Origin: an uncultured Chlorobiaceae bacterium
GTDB taxonomy: Bacteria > Bacteroidota > Chlorobiia > Chlorobiales > Chlorobiaceae
Reading direction: 5' to 3'
Length of the DNA stretch: 64,000 nucleotides
NCBI GenBank assembly: GCA_903939765.1
Contig: CAJAIK010000096.1
Coordinates: forward strand, 55,918 to 119,917
Shown: positions 25,814 to 34,322 of the stretch, one piece after another
Numbering within the stretch: the first letter of the stretch is position 1
Layout of the letters: every line of letters starts with the position of its first letter
Made by a program: the position numbers and the translations under genes
Notes under the pieces: model-generated
Told to the model about the DNA's origin: nothing
Seen by the model: the letters and a program-made list of their open reading frames with translations, nothing else
Databases searched by the model: none

Positions 25814-26719
25814 ATGACGAAAAACCACTCTCGTTACATTTTTATTTTTAATCCCGCAGCAGACAAGGGGCGTGCTTCCCGCAGGGCTGAATGGCTGAAA
25901 GCCCTGCTCAGAGGAAGGAATGACTCTGAACTCTTCACGACAACGCATGCGGGTCATGCGGGTGATATTGCCCGTTCTGAGACAGCGACAGGAACCTGTA
26001 TGATTGCGTGCGGTGGAGATGGAACGCTTCATGAAGTGGTCAATGCTGTTGCGGGAAAAGGTGTCACGGTCGGAATTTTACCGATCGGGTCGGCAAATGA
26101 TTTTGTCAAAACACACAGCCCTCAAAACAGTGTAGACTTGGGGGTCACCCGTTTCTTTGATGTGGAGAGTAAAGATGTTGACCTTGGCAGTGTTTCTTAT
26201 GGCCATGCGAGGCATCGCTATTTTATCAATTCTCTGGGCATTGGTTTTACTGGAAGAATTGCAAAAAGCGTTCAACAGTCAAGCTGGTTAAAAGGAGAGA
26301 TTGGCTACGTTTATGCGCTTATCAGCGTTCTTTTTGGTTACGAGCCTCTAACGATGGGTATCAAGATTACCCTTGAGGATTCTCTCATCGAACTTCACGG
26401 GCCGGTTTTTGTTTTTTCTGTTTTGAATGGAAAAGTTGAAGGAGGTAAATTCAGGATAGCTCCACATGCTGAGTTGTCGGACGGTCTGCTCGATGTCTGT
26501 ATTCTCAAGGCGATACCAAAACATCAGTTTTTCGGCTATGTCCTCAAATATCTTCGTGGCACCCATATCAGCGATTCACAGGTTCTTTACTACAAGGCGA
26601 AGAGTGTGGAAGTAACGCTTGATGCAGCGGATGTTATGCATTTGGACGGGGAGGTCTATGATAATATTTCCGGCAGCATTGTGATTTCGGTTGTTCCAAA
26701 GGGAATTTCTGTGCGATAG
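25814..26719 (+). CDS. Diacylglycerol/lipid kinase family protein (YegS/DgkB-like)
   Basis: A ~301-residue DAGK-catalytic-family protein: FIFNPAADKGRASRRAEWL at the N-terminus, the nucleotide-binding CGGDGTLHEVVNA, GILPIGSANDFVKT, and a beta-sandwich C-terminus with GKFRIAPHAELSDGLLDV and HLDGEVYD. Family members phosphorylate diacylglycerol or related lipids at the inner face of the membrane. ATG 25814 aligns with family starts; GTG 25715 would add 33 residues of unclear value and neither has a good Shine-Dalgarno. It lies between two paralogous LuxR-type regulators and converges with the larger one (5 bp between stops). Confidence 0.88.
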   Translation: MTKNHSRYIFIFNPAADKGRASRRAEWLKALLRGRNDSELFTTTHAGHAGDIARSETATGTCMIACGGDGTLHEVVNAVAGKGVTVGILPIGSANDFVKTHSPQNSVDLGVTRFFDVESKDVDLGSVSYGHARHRYFINSLGIGFTGRIAKSVQQSSWLKGEIGYVYALISVLFGYEPLTMGIKITLEDSLIELHGPVFVFSVLNGKVEGGKFRIAPHAELSDGLLDVCILKAIPKHQFFGYVLKYLRGTHISDSQVLYYKAKSVEVTLDAADVMHLDGEVYDNISGSIVISVVPKGISVR

Positions 26720-26724
26720 GCGTC

Positions 26725-27966
26725 TCACAATGGAGTATTGAACTCTGAAAAAAAGCTTTTGATGGACTGGTGTTTTCCAAGCCCGAGTTTTTTATGCATT
26801 CTGTAGCGTATGCTTTCCATACCTCTTGTCGAAAGACCGATGGAACTCGCAATCTGTGAGGTATCGTAGTTCAACTTGACAAGCAGGCTTATTCTCAGTT
26901 CGCGAGGGCTGAGCTCCGGGAATTTTTTCTGCAGTGTGGATAAAAAAAGTGAATCGGACCTCGTCAGTTCCAAGTCCGGTTGTTTTTCGATAACCGCTTT
27001 ATCAATAAGGTTCAGGCAGGAATTGGTGATGGTGCTTTTAACGCCGGGATCAATTTCCAGTGACCCGATCTGGTCAAGAAGATGACGCAACCTCTGTTTA
27101 TTGTCTGTAATGACCGTCGTAAGTTTTGTCAGCTCCATATCCTGACTCTCAATTCTTCTTGTAAGGGCGGCTATTTCGTTTTCCATGTCGCGACTGGATT
27201 TTTTGTTCACCTCCGTTTGTGCATTTGTTTTTATAACCATCTGGGTTATTCGATATTCAAAGTCCTGTTTAAGCAGTTGCAGTTCAATCTCTTTTTTTGC
27301 TTCTCTTGCTATAAGGTCAGAGCGCAAGGAGTCTACTGCCTTGAAAAATGGATAATAGTGGTGGTCTGGCGGTGGCGTCGATATTTGCTCGTCAAGCATA
27401 TCAAGCCAGGATATCCGTGCAACGGCCTCAAGAAACCGTGTTGTTAATGCTTGATCTGCGGGTTTTTTCTCGGAACAGTATTGCGGTGATGCATGTTTTC
27501 CTGCCTTGAATGCAATGGTATGGTCAATGGCCTTTTCATAGGTTTCGGCCAGTATGACGCAAATTGTTTCAGGAGCGATCGCGGCAAAAGTTTCTACGAT
27601 TATGCGCATGGAATCTGCAATATTGTAGAAACCTACAACCCCGAGATTCGGGCTCCAGTTAAAAAAAAGATCGGTAATAGCCTGTTTGTATTCGAAGGTA
27701 ATGCTGGAGATATGGGCCAGATCGAACAGAATATGAAATTGCCTGTTCAGGAGAGCAGATTCTGTGAGCACAAGCTGCAACAGTTCGCTGTCCATAAAGT
27801 CAAGGACAATATTCTGCCTCCCGTCAAGCTCAACCCAGGTGTGGACAATATTGCCATCAATCACATTCATCCACTTGGTATATCCGACCGCAGGGTGATG
27901 GCTTTTCCAGTGGCTCCTTGTTATGATATCGAGGGTGCCTGTAATGCTGGAGTCCTGATGTGTCAT
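26725..27966 (-). CDS. 413-residue regulator: alpha/beta sensor-like N-terminus, coiled coil, LuxR-type HTH
   Basis: Residues ~15-165 form an alpha/beta domain (IVLDFMDSELLQLVLTE, FHILFDLAHISSITFEY, NLGVVGFYNIADSMRIIVE) that looks STAS-like, though this is tentative. A long coiled coil (~225-300) follows, then the same C-terminal module as the 167-residue protein at 24767-25270, ending in a LuxR-type HTH (LSPRELRISLLVKLNY, IGLSTRGMESIRYRMH). It is probably a cytoplasmic transcriptional regulator with a signal-responsive N-terminus. Both regulators are on the minus strand and flank the lipid-kinase gene. Ligand and targets unknown. Confidence 0.8.
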   Translation of the reverse strand: MTHQDSSITGTLDIITRSHWKSHHPAVGYTKWMNVIDGNIVHTWVELDGRQNIVLDFMDSELLQLVLTESALLNRQFHILFDLAHISSITFEYKQAITDLFFNWSPNLGVVGFYNIADSMRIIVETFAAIAPETICVILAETYEKAIDHTIAFKAGKHASPQYCSEKKPADQALTTRFLEAVARISWLDMLDEQISTPPPDHHYYPFFKAVDSLRSDLIAREAKKEIELQLLKQDFEYRITQMVIKTNAQTEVNKKSSRDMENEIAALTRRIESQDMELTKLTTVITDNKQRLRHLLDQIGSLEIDPGVKSTITNSCLNLIDKAVIEKQPDLELTRSDSLFLSTLQKKFPELSPRELRISLLVKLNYDTSQIASSIGLSTRGMESIRYRMHKKLGLGKHQSIKSFFSEFNTPL

Positions 27967-28355
27967 TTGAACCGGCCCTTTCTTCGTGGATTGCGTGAAA
28001 AAATTACAGTATTAAATGTTTCAAGGTACTCCTTGCGGCAGCTTTTGTCATGCTGACGTTAGGATGCAGGTCTCAATAAGCGCCCCACAAGAATTGGTTC
28101 GGTAATGCAAAGGCCAGGCAGGAAACAGAGTGTCAGCCAAATAGTTTCCCGTTTCGGTAAGGATTACCGGTTGACTTGTTGTTGAGAGCTTATGCAGACT
28201 TTCATCTACGGGCTTTAATTTATACTTTTTAAATCAATTTTTTAAAAAGGAGCAGCTTTTTTAAAGACCGGGCAAGTTCACGGCTTTTTTTATATTCAGT
28301 TTCAGGTTGGGGGTGCAACGTTAAATGCTTAATAGATATAAAGGACGTTTGCTTT
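27967..28355. other. Intergenic region between divergent genes
   Basis: About 390 bp upstream of both the 413-residue regulator and the GlmU-like gene. The part 28200-28290 is AT-rich and probably holds promoters, but no convincing -35/-10 pair, riboswitch or repeat could be assigned. AAAGGA lies 11 nt before the ATG at 28356. Confidence 0.4.
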
Positions 28356-29606
28356 ATGCAGGTTGTCGTTTTTGAAGATACAAGGGTCCTGGAACTGAGG
28401 CCGCTCGTCAATCTTAAACCGGTATATGCTCTTCGCACCGGGTTTCGTTCCCTTCAGGAAAAGCTTGAGTCTTCGATCAGGGGAGAGGTGAAACTTACAT
28501 GGCATCTTCGCCGCTATCTTGCTCCCTTTTATGCTGAACAGCATCCTGACAGTGTGGTCAATCGGCTTGTAGAGCATGATGTGTTGCTGGTCAACGGGCG
28601 TATTGTTTTTGATGAGGCCGCCTCCAGAGCAGTCGTCGAAGGTGCCTTTGATCCAGGGACAGCCTATATGCAGGATGATGTTCTGCTTTTTGCAAGAGTA
28701 CCGGGCTCCCTGATTACCAATGACGAAGGTCTTCTGCCAGACCTTTTTGATACATCACTCCTTGCCGGAGAGCTCATTACAGAGGCGGTTACGGGGTTCC
28801 GCGTTATCACCCACCTCTGGGATATGATCGCGTTTCATTCCGATGAGCTTTTACGTGATGCTGAAACACTTGAACTTGGGCGTATTGAAGGGCAGGTACA
28901 CTCTTCCGTGGCTATTGTCAATCGTTCAAATATTTATGTTGCTCCTGGAGCTGTTGTTCGGGCGGGCGCGGTACTTGATGCCGACGATGGTTTTGTGGCA
29001 GTCGGGGCTGGTGCGATTGTTGACCCGCAGGCTGTGCTGATGCAGAATGTGTTTCTTGCTCCATGGTCGAGGATAAAAATTGGCGCAAAACTATACAGCA
29101 ATGTTGCTGTCGGGACGGCATCGAGAGTTGGCGGTGAGGTCGAGGATTCCCTTATTGAGCCATTTGTCAACAAGCAGCATGACGGTTTTCTTGGTCATTC
29201 GTACATTTCGTCCTGGTGTAATCTTGGTGCGGGCACCAATACGAGTGATCTAAAGAATAACTACAGCCGGATAAAATTATTGCACAATGGTCGGTTGCAG
29301 CAGACAGGCCTGCAGTTTCTTGGACTGCTGATGGGTGACCACAGCAAGTGTTCCATCAATTCGATGTTCAATACCGGAACCGTTGTTGGAACAGGGGCGA
29401 ACATTTTCGGCGGTGGATTTCCTCCAAAAGAGGTGCCCTCTTTTTCGTGGGGCGGCGTTGATGGTTTTGAGCCTTATGAGATTGAAAAAGCTGTTGAAAC
29501 AGCTCGCAGGGTTATGGAACGTCGTCAGGTTGTGATGAGCAGTCTCTATGAGTCGATGTTCCGTTTTGTTGCCGGCATGGAGAGCGCATCACGGTTATTT
29601 GTCTAA
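28356..29606 (+). CDS. GlmU-like sugar nucleotidyltransferase/acyltransferase family protein
   Basis: A 416-residue protein of the Bacteroidota/Chlorobiota GlmU-like family. The N-terminal half (MQVVVFEDTRVLELRPL, VYALRTGFRSLQEKLE) resembles a divergent nucleotidyltransferase without the usual GxGTRM loop. The C-terminal half is a left-handed beta-helix of hexapeptide repeats (VNRSNIYVAPGAVVRAGAV, VAVGAGAIVDPQAV, NLGAGTNTSDLKNNYS), as in acyl- and uridylyltransferases. A role in UDP-sugar or cell-wall precursor synthesis is inferred. trpG follows after 19 bp on the same strand. Confidence 0.82.
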   Translation: MQVVVFEDTRVLELRPLVNLKPVYALRTGFRSLQEKLESSIRGEVKLTWHLRRYLAPFYAEQHPDSVVNRLVEHDVLLVNGRIVFDEAASRAVVEGAFDPGTAYMQDDVLLFARVPGSLITNDEGLLPDLFDTSLLAGELITEAVTGFRVITHLWDMIAFHSDELLRDAETLELGRIEGQVHSSVAIVNRSNIYVAPGAVVRAGAVLDADDGFVAVGAGAIVDPQAVLMQNVFLAPWSRIKIGAKLYSNVAVGTASRVGGEVEDSLIEPFVNKQHDGFLGHSYISSWCNLGAGTNTSDLKNNYSRIKLLHNGRLQQTGLQFLGLLMGDHSKCSINSMFNTGTVVGTGANIFGGGFPPKEVPSFSWGGVDGFEPYEIEKAVETARRVMERRQVVMSSLYESMFRFVAGMESASRLFV

Positions 29607-29625
29607 ATTTTAAGCATGGATATGC

Positions 29626-30189
29626 ATGATTCTTGTTGTCGATAATTATGACTCTTTCACCTATAACCTGGTACAGTACATTGGAGAGTCGGGGGAGATG
29701 GTTGAGGTGTACCGCAACGATGAGCTTTCCGTAGAGGAGATAGTCGCGCTGGCTCCAGACAAGATTGTTATTTCGCCCGGTCCGGGCACTCCAACTGATG
29801 CCGGTGTATCGGTACCGCTGATTCATGCTGTAAAGGGTAAAATTCCTCTTCTCGGTGTTTGCCTTGGCCATCAGTCGATCGGTGCTGCTTTGGGTGGCAA
29901 TGTGGTGCGTGCGGCCACGATTATGCATGGCAAGACCTCCCGGGTTTACCATGATAACCGGGGGATTTTTACTGGTGTTGACAATCCGTTTGTGGCAACA
30001 AGGTATCATTCACTCATCGTGGAACGCCAGACGCTTCCGGAGACTCTTGTTGTTCGTGCGTGGACTGAGGATGGCGTTATCATGGGGATGGATTCGGAGT
30101 CGCTTGGGCTTTATGGTGTCCAGTTTCATCCGGAATCTATCATGACGAGTGAGGGTAAAAAAATCATCAGGAATTTTCTTGAACTGTAG
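29626..30189 (+). CDS. trpG: Anthranilate/aminodeoxychorismate synthase glutamine amidotransferase component
   Basis: A 187-residue class I glutamine amidotransferase that supplies ammonia to the chorismate-binding partner (TrpE or PabB). It shows VVDNYDSFTYNLVQY, ISPGPGTPTDAG, the nucleophile Cys79 in LLGVCLGHQSIGAALGG, and the His/Glu of the triad in VQFHPESIMT. No trpE/pabB is adjacent, so it may serve tryptophan, folate or both. It sits between a GlmU-like gene and a LOG-family gene with short gaps, suggesting a loose operon. Confidence 0.92.
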   Translation: MILVVDNYDSFTYNLVQYIGESGEMVEVYRNDELSVEEIVALAPDKIVISPGPGTPTDAGVSVPLIHAVKGKIPLLGVCLGHQSIGAALGGNVVRAATIMHGKTSRVYHDNRGIFTGVDNPFVATRYHSLIVERQTLPETLVVRAWTEDGVIMGMDSESLGLYGVQFHPESIMTSEGKKIIRNFLEL

Positions 30190-30213
30190 TCTATGACTGA
30201 GAGGATCTGAGGT

Positions 30214-30951
30214 ATGGACATTTATCGCTGTTCTTCGGTAAAAGAGAGTGAGAGTGCTGGCAATGGTTCGGTGCAGCGAGTTGGTTCAGGCCGGAAAACT
30301 GATTTTATGGCTGATGGATGGCGGGTTTTCAAGATCATGGCGGAGTTTGTCAGCGGTTTTCAGATGATGGCTGATGCAGCTCCTGCTGTTGCTGTTTTTG
30401 GCTCGACAAGGGTGCAGGCCGATAGTCCGGAATATTGTCTTGCAGAGAAACTTGGCCGCCTGCTTGCCGCTGAAGGCTTTTCGGTGATTACCGGAGGGGG
30501 CCCGGGGGTTATGGCTGCGGCGAATAAGGGAGCCAAAAAAGCTGGAGGAGCATCTATCGGTTTCAATATCAAGCTTCCAAACCAGCAACAGCCCAATAGG
30601 TATATTGATCAGGATAAATTGCTCAGTTTTGACTATTTCTTTGTGCGCAAGGTGATGTTTATGAAATATGCGCAGGCTTTTATTGCCTTGCCGGGTGGTT
30701 TTGGCACGCTTGATGAAGTATTGGAAGCTGTTACCTTAATACAGACGGGGAAAAGTGAGCGTTTCCCTGTTATATTGATCGGGAAAAGTTATTGGGAGGG
30801 ATTGTATCGCTGGATTGAAGAGACGATGTGCCGTGAGAAGGGCTATATCCATGCTGACGATCTTGAATTTATTTACCTGGAAGATAGTCCGGAAGATGTT
30901 ATCGAAATTATCAAAAGATTTTATCCTGACGGTTATTCCCTGAATTTTTAA
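30214..30951 (+). CDS. LOG/TIGR00730-family Rossmann-fold protein
   Basis: A 245-residue protein with a Rossmann-like fold: AVFGSTRVQADSPEY, FSVITGGGPGVMAAANKGA, and the family signature PGGFGTLDEVLEAVTLIQTG. LOG-family enzymes are cytokinin-type nucleoside-5'-monophosphate phosphoribohydrolases in several organisms; bacterial members may act on other nucleotides. The first ~45 residues are variable and Met32 (30307) or Met42 could be alternative starts. It follows trpG by 24 bp. Confidence 0.85.
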   Translation: MDIYRCSSVKESESAGNGSVQRVGSGRKTDFMADGWRVFKIMAEFVSGFQMMADAAPAVAVFGSTRVQADSPEYCLAEKLGRLLAAEGFSVITGGGPGVMAAANKGAKKAGGASIGFNIKLPNQQQPNRYIDQDKLLSFDYFFVRKVMFMKYAQAFIALPGGFGTLDEVLEAVTLIQTGKSERFPVILIGKSYWEGLYRWIEETMCREKGYIHADDLEFIYLEDSPEDVIEIIKRFYPDGYSLNF

Positions 30952-30976
30952 TGGGGGAATTGCTCTTCTCCGAGAG

Positions 30977-31375
30977 TCACTCCAGCCATTTCAGAAGTGC
31001 GTTGGTTTCAGTAACGGTCAGTCGTGCGTCGGGTTTCCAGAGGTAATAGAGCCCTTGATGAACAGCTCTGCCGGAAACGACGTTCCGGATTTCTCTCTTT
31101 TTGTTGTTGTTCCATGCTGAAAAATTCAGGACATTCCGGCCTGAAGTGACGATGCCGGAGGCAAGCCAGGAGGCTGGAGCTATCCATGCCATGGCTGGCC
31201 AGCGGGTTTCGTTGGAATGGCAGTCATAGCAGCTCTTTTTCAGGGTGCTTTTGATGAAGTCGGGAGCCTGCAAGGATGAAACAGATGGAGGATTCAAGCG
31301 GCTCAGCGGCATGAACTGCATGAGCAAAAGCAGCAGAAGAGTCCAGCTTGCTGTGGATTTGAACGAAAATGCCAT
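30977..31375 (-). CDS. Small haem-binding (CxxCH) exported protein
   Basis: A 132-residue protein with an N-terminal hydrophobic segment (TASWTLLLLLLMQFMPL), so exported or membrane-anchored, and a single c-type haem attachment motif CYDCH (~49-53) in the context SCYDCHSNETRWPAMAWIAP, the signature of the haem_bd family. The C-terminal part (GLYYLWKPDARLT) is characteristic as well. A periplasmic electron-transfer or haem-sensing role is inferred. It is divergent from the HTH regulator at 31429 with only 53 bp between starts, so the two probably share a regulatory region. Confidence 0.82.
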   Translation of the reverse strand: MAFSFKSTASWTLLLLLLMQFMPLSRLNPPSVSSLQAPDFIKSTLKKSCYDCHSNETRWPAMAWIAPASWLASGIVTSGRNVLNFSAWNNNKKREIRNVVSGRAVHQGLYYLWKPDARLTVTETNALLKWLE

Positions 31376-31428
31376 TATTTCCCGAAAACCCTGAATGTCA
31401 TTCCTGTTAATTTTAAACGTATGTTATC

Positions 31429-31746
31429 GTGATATTTCCCTGTGAAAAAGCTGTCTGGTACTACCTCCCCCAAATCAGGGCCGATCTTGCCATTGAACTC
31501 GTGAAAATCGGCCTTACCCAATCGAAAGCGGCAAAAAAACTTGGTGTCACACCTGCTGCCGTCTCCCAGTATATTCATAAAAAGCGGGGCATGCAATCAG
31601 TGAAGAGCAGAAGTTACCGCAAGGAGATTGAGATGGCGGTAAAAAAAATCTGTGAAGACGCCTCGACTGAGGAGTTGCATCATCTGGTCTGCAACTGCTG
31701 TCACCTGCTGCAAAAGGAGGAAGGGCAGGATACATGTGGCAAATAA
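31429..31746 (+). CDS. HTH transcriptional regulator with C-terminal cysteines (COG2522-like)
   Basis: A 105-residue protein beginning at GTG 31429. The N-terminus (IFPCEKAVWYYLPQIRADLA) and the Cro/XRE-like helix-turn-helix (LTQSKAAKKLGVTPAAVSQYIHKKRG) match the COG2522 type of predicted regulator, which supports this start. The C-terminus has a Cys group (LVCNCCHLL, and a further Cys near the end) that, with Cys5, could bind a metal or Fe-S cluster; this is inference. It is divergent from the haem-binding protein gene and may regulate it. Confidence 0.82.
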   Translation: MIFPCEKAVWYYLPQIRADLAIELVKIGLTQSKAAKKLGVTPAAVSQYIHKKRGMQSVKSRSYRKEIEMAVKKICEDASTEELHHLVCNCCHLLQKEEGQDTCGK

Positions 31747-31758
31747 GGCTTGCAACTT

Positions 31759-33480
31759 CTACAGTTCGACAATGATATGTGCTTCCGTAGCATGTCCGGT
31801 CAACAGATTCTTCAGAGTGTCGATGAGCTCAATACCGTATTTGTTGAGATAATAAAAAATATTGATGAGCCGTTCCTGGGGCAATCCTTCCGGAAAAAGT
31901 GAGGTTTCTGCTTTCAGGATCTGCTCAAAAAGCTCTTCATGTTTTCGCCGGCTGGCCTTCCATGTTTTTTGTTCAATATTTTCGATAATTTTTGCCGATT
32001 GGGCCGTCGATGCCGCCAGAAGCGGTTCAAGAGTTGGGTCAATTTTAGCAAGCACCGACTCAAGAGAGGCAAATGCTTGACGAATATCCATCTTCGCCTC
32101 TTCAAACAGCGCCTCAAGTTGAGGGTTTTCAGCAATACCGACCGCATTTTTTTTCAGTTGCTGCATGTCACCGAATACCGCATGGTATATTTGTTTGCGT
32201 GAAACGCCCGGTTTTCCAATGACCTGAAGCAGTTTATCCAGGATGCGGCTTATTTTCGGCTCAACAAGAGTAAAGCTCCCTCTGGGAATGATAAAGGGCA
32301 TGGTGATGCCAAAGTGCTCGTAGTTTTTCCGGTACTGTGCAAGGTAGCTGATCTCTCCAGGACCGGCAATGCAGGCAAAGGTCGGCAGGACGTAATCCTG
32401 GATAATTGGTCTGAGGACGACGTTAGGGCTGAACTGGTCAGGGTGATCCTGACAGAGTTCAAGCATTTGGTGTTTTGAATAGCAATGTTTTTCAGGCAGA
32501 ATAGAGAAAGAGTCATCCGTCGGATGTTCTATTTTCTGCCGCTGGCCGAGATGGTTGATATGAAAAAGATTGACCGTTCTTGGTTTTGTTTGTGCATTGT
32601 AGCCGAGATGTTCGAGGCGCGAGCTTTGTGCAATCACGTTATAGGAGGAGGCTGGAGAGGTTGATAGCTCCTGCAAAAAGATTTTTGATGAAAGCTTCTT
32701 GAACTCGGGATCCTGGCTTGAGAGCAGAATCAGTGGCTGATGGCGGAAGAGCCGCATCATGGTGCTGGCAAAGCTCATCTCGAAAGTGCTTCCTGGATAA
32801 TAGCACTCCCTGAGAATATCCGAGATGCTCGCTTTATGGCTGGAATCAGGCAGGAGCCGAAGAAATTCCTCGACGGTACTTTGAATCTCTTCGCCGAAGC
32901 AACTGTTGGCGACCATCTGATCGTGCATCCGTCGGTAAGGCTCCTGGCGGAAGTGAACAACCTGATTTTCCGAAAAAATCGCTGTGTGGGCTGATTCCTC
33001 ATAGTCATGGTCTTCACCTTCAAGCCAGAATATTGGCACAAAATCGTATTCCGGAAAAAGAGCTTTCTGGCGTTCTGCAAAAATAATGGCCGTCAGAGCT
33101 TTATAGATGGTATAGATTGGACCGGTAAAGAGGCCGAGCTGTTGACCGGTAACGATGGCCATACATCGCGGGGAGCGAAGTTTTTCAATTTCCCGGAGGT
33201 GAAGTTCTGTGGCTCCGTAGCGGGTGTTTTGTTTCGAAAGGAGCCGTACAAGGGTTTCCCGGTCGAACGTTCTCGAGCCAAGCAGTCCGAGTTGTCGATA
33301 GTAATCCGCCTCTCTCTGGTAATCAAGATGAAAGCATTCAGAGATCAGCTCCGAGCGCTCCGAGCCCTCTGATGTATAAGCGCGGAAAAGCTTTGAAAAT
33401 CCTTTTTTCGGTGTCAGGATCTGTTTGTAATCAAGCAGAAAAGTGTTCACTCTTTTATTTTTGCAGTTTCCATTCTTCAA
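31759..33480 (-). CDS. bshC: Bacillithiol biosynthesis cysteine-adding enzyme
   Basis: BshC adds cysteine to GlcN-malate, the last step of bacillithiol synthesis. The ~573-residue protein has the characteristic [36 protein letters not shown] and [22 protein letters not shown] segments and a C-terminal coiled coil. Green sulfur bacteria use a bacillithiol (N-methyl-bacillithiol in Chlorobaculum tepidum), so this is expected. The start overlaps the surE stop by 26 nt; GTG 33450 would remove the overlap and begin at VNTFLLDY, also plausible. bshA and bshB are not in the window. Confidence 0.92.
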   Translation of the reverse strand: MKNGNCKNKRVNTFLLDYKQILTPKKGFSKLFRAYTSEGSERSELISECFHLDYQREADYYRQLGLLGSRTFDRETLVRLLSKQNTRYGATELHLREIEKLRSPRCMAIVTGQQLGLFTGPIYTIYKALTAIIFAERQKALFPEYDFVPIFWLEGEDHDYEESAHTAIFSENQVVHFRQEPYRRMHDQMVANSCFGEEIQSTVEEFLRLLPDSSHKASISDILRECYYPGSTFEMSFASTMMRLFRHQPLILLSSQDPEFKKLSSKIFLQELSTSPASSYNVIAQSSRLEHLGYNAQTKPRTVNLFHINHLGQRQKIEHPTDDSFSILPEKHCYSKHQMLELCQDHPDQFSPNVVLRPIIQDYVLPTFACIAGPGEISYLAQYRKNYEHFGITMPFIIPRGSFTLVEPKISRILDKLLQVIGKPGVSRKQIYHAVFGDMQQLKKNAVGIAENPQLEALFEEAKMDIRQAFASLESVLAKIDPTLEPLLAASTAQSAKIIENIEQKTWKASRRKHEELFEQILKAETSLFPEGLPQERLINIFYYLNKYGIELIDTLKNLLTGHATEAHIIVEL

Positions 33481-34252
33481 GGGCGCCGATAAGCTTGTGG
33501 TTGGTCAGATCACATGATAGCGGTGTAACGGTCACATAATTGTGCCGTATGGCAAATTCATCCTGGTGCAGCGTATCGTCAAGCAGACGCAGTGTGCCAT
33601 TGAGCCAGTAGTAAGGGTTTCCAAACATATCGTTTCGTTCAATAGCCGACTCTTCCCAGCGTGAACGACCCTGCCGGGTAATGACAATACCGGCAATCTG
33701 CGATTCCGCTACATTCGGAATGTTGACAGAGAGAATGGTATCCGGCGGCAGCCCTTCAAGAAGCACTTTTTTTGCCAGTTTGCGTGCAAATTTAGCGGCA
33801 TAGGTAAAATCGGCATGTTCATACGTTGTCAGAGAAAATGCAAGCGAGGTGATTCCCTGGATGGCTCCCTCAAGGGCCGCTGCGACGGTGCCTGAATAGA
33901 GTGTGTTCATCGCGGTGTTGCTGCCATAGTTTATTCCCGAGACAATAAGGTCAGGTTTTGATGGCAGAATGTGGCTCAGGGCTACCTTGATGCAGTCTAC
34001 AGGGGTTCCTGAGACCGTATACCCAAAAAAACGGCCGTTTTTCAGAAACTTCTTGATCCGCAACGGAACGCCAAGCGTCATGGCATGACTCATCCCGCTG
34101 TGAGTTTCGGCTGGAGCAACAACCGTAACATGCCCGATTTTTTTCATTGCCGCCGCCAGAACATGGATGCCTTCGCCTTCAATGCCATCATCGTTACAGA
34201 CCAGTATATGAGGTTTTTGCTGTGTATCAATGTTCTCCGGTTCCTGTATCAT
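33455..34252 (-). CDS. surE: 5'/3'-nucleotidase SurE
   Basis: A 265-residue metal-dependent nucleoside monophosphatase. The N-terminal metal site is [12 protein letters not shown] (Asp21, Asp22), followed by [16 protein letters not shown] (Ser/Asn ligands), and [12 protein letters not shown] with the conserved Asn. SurE dephosphorylates nucleotides and helps stationary-phase survival and damage repair. It overlaps downstream bshC, suggesting a two-gene operon. Confidence 0.94.
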   Translation of the reverse strand: MIQEPENIDTQQKPHILVCNDDGIEGEGIHVLAAAMKKIGHVTVVAPAETHSGMSHAMTLGVPLRIKKFLKNGRFFGYTVSGTPVDCIKVALSHILPSKPDLIVSGINYGSNTAMNTLYSGTVAAALEGAIQGITSLAFSLTTYEHADFTYAAKFARKLAKKVLLEGLPPDTILSVNIPNVAESQIAGIVITRQGRSRWEESAIERNDMFGNPYYWLNGTLRLLDDTLHQDEFAIRHNYVTVTPLSCDLTNHKLIGALEEWKLQK

Positions 34253-34322
34253 GAGCGTTTTTCCTGGTCTGATGTGGTCACAAAAGCGTTATGGGTGCCT
34301 TGAAAATAAAAAAAAGTTCTGC

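Noticed and set aside
27493..28056. 187-codon open frame on the plus strand
   Set aside because: Antisense to the N-terminal half of the 413-residue regulator; no recognisable domain or ribosome site.
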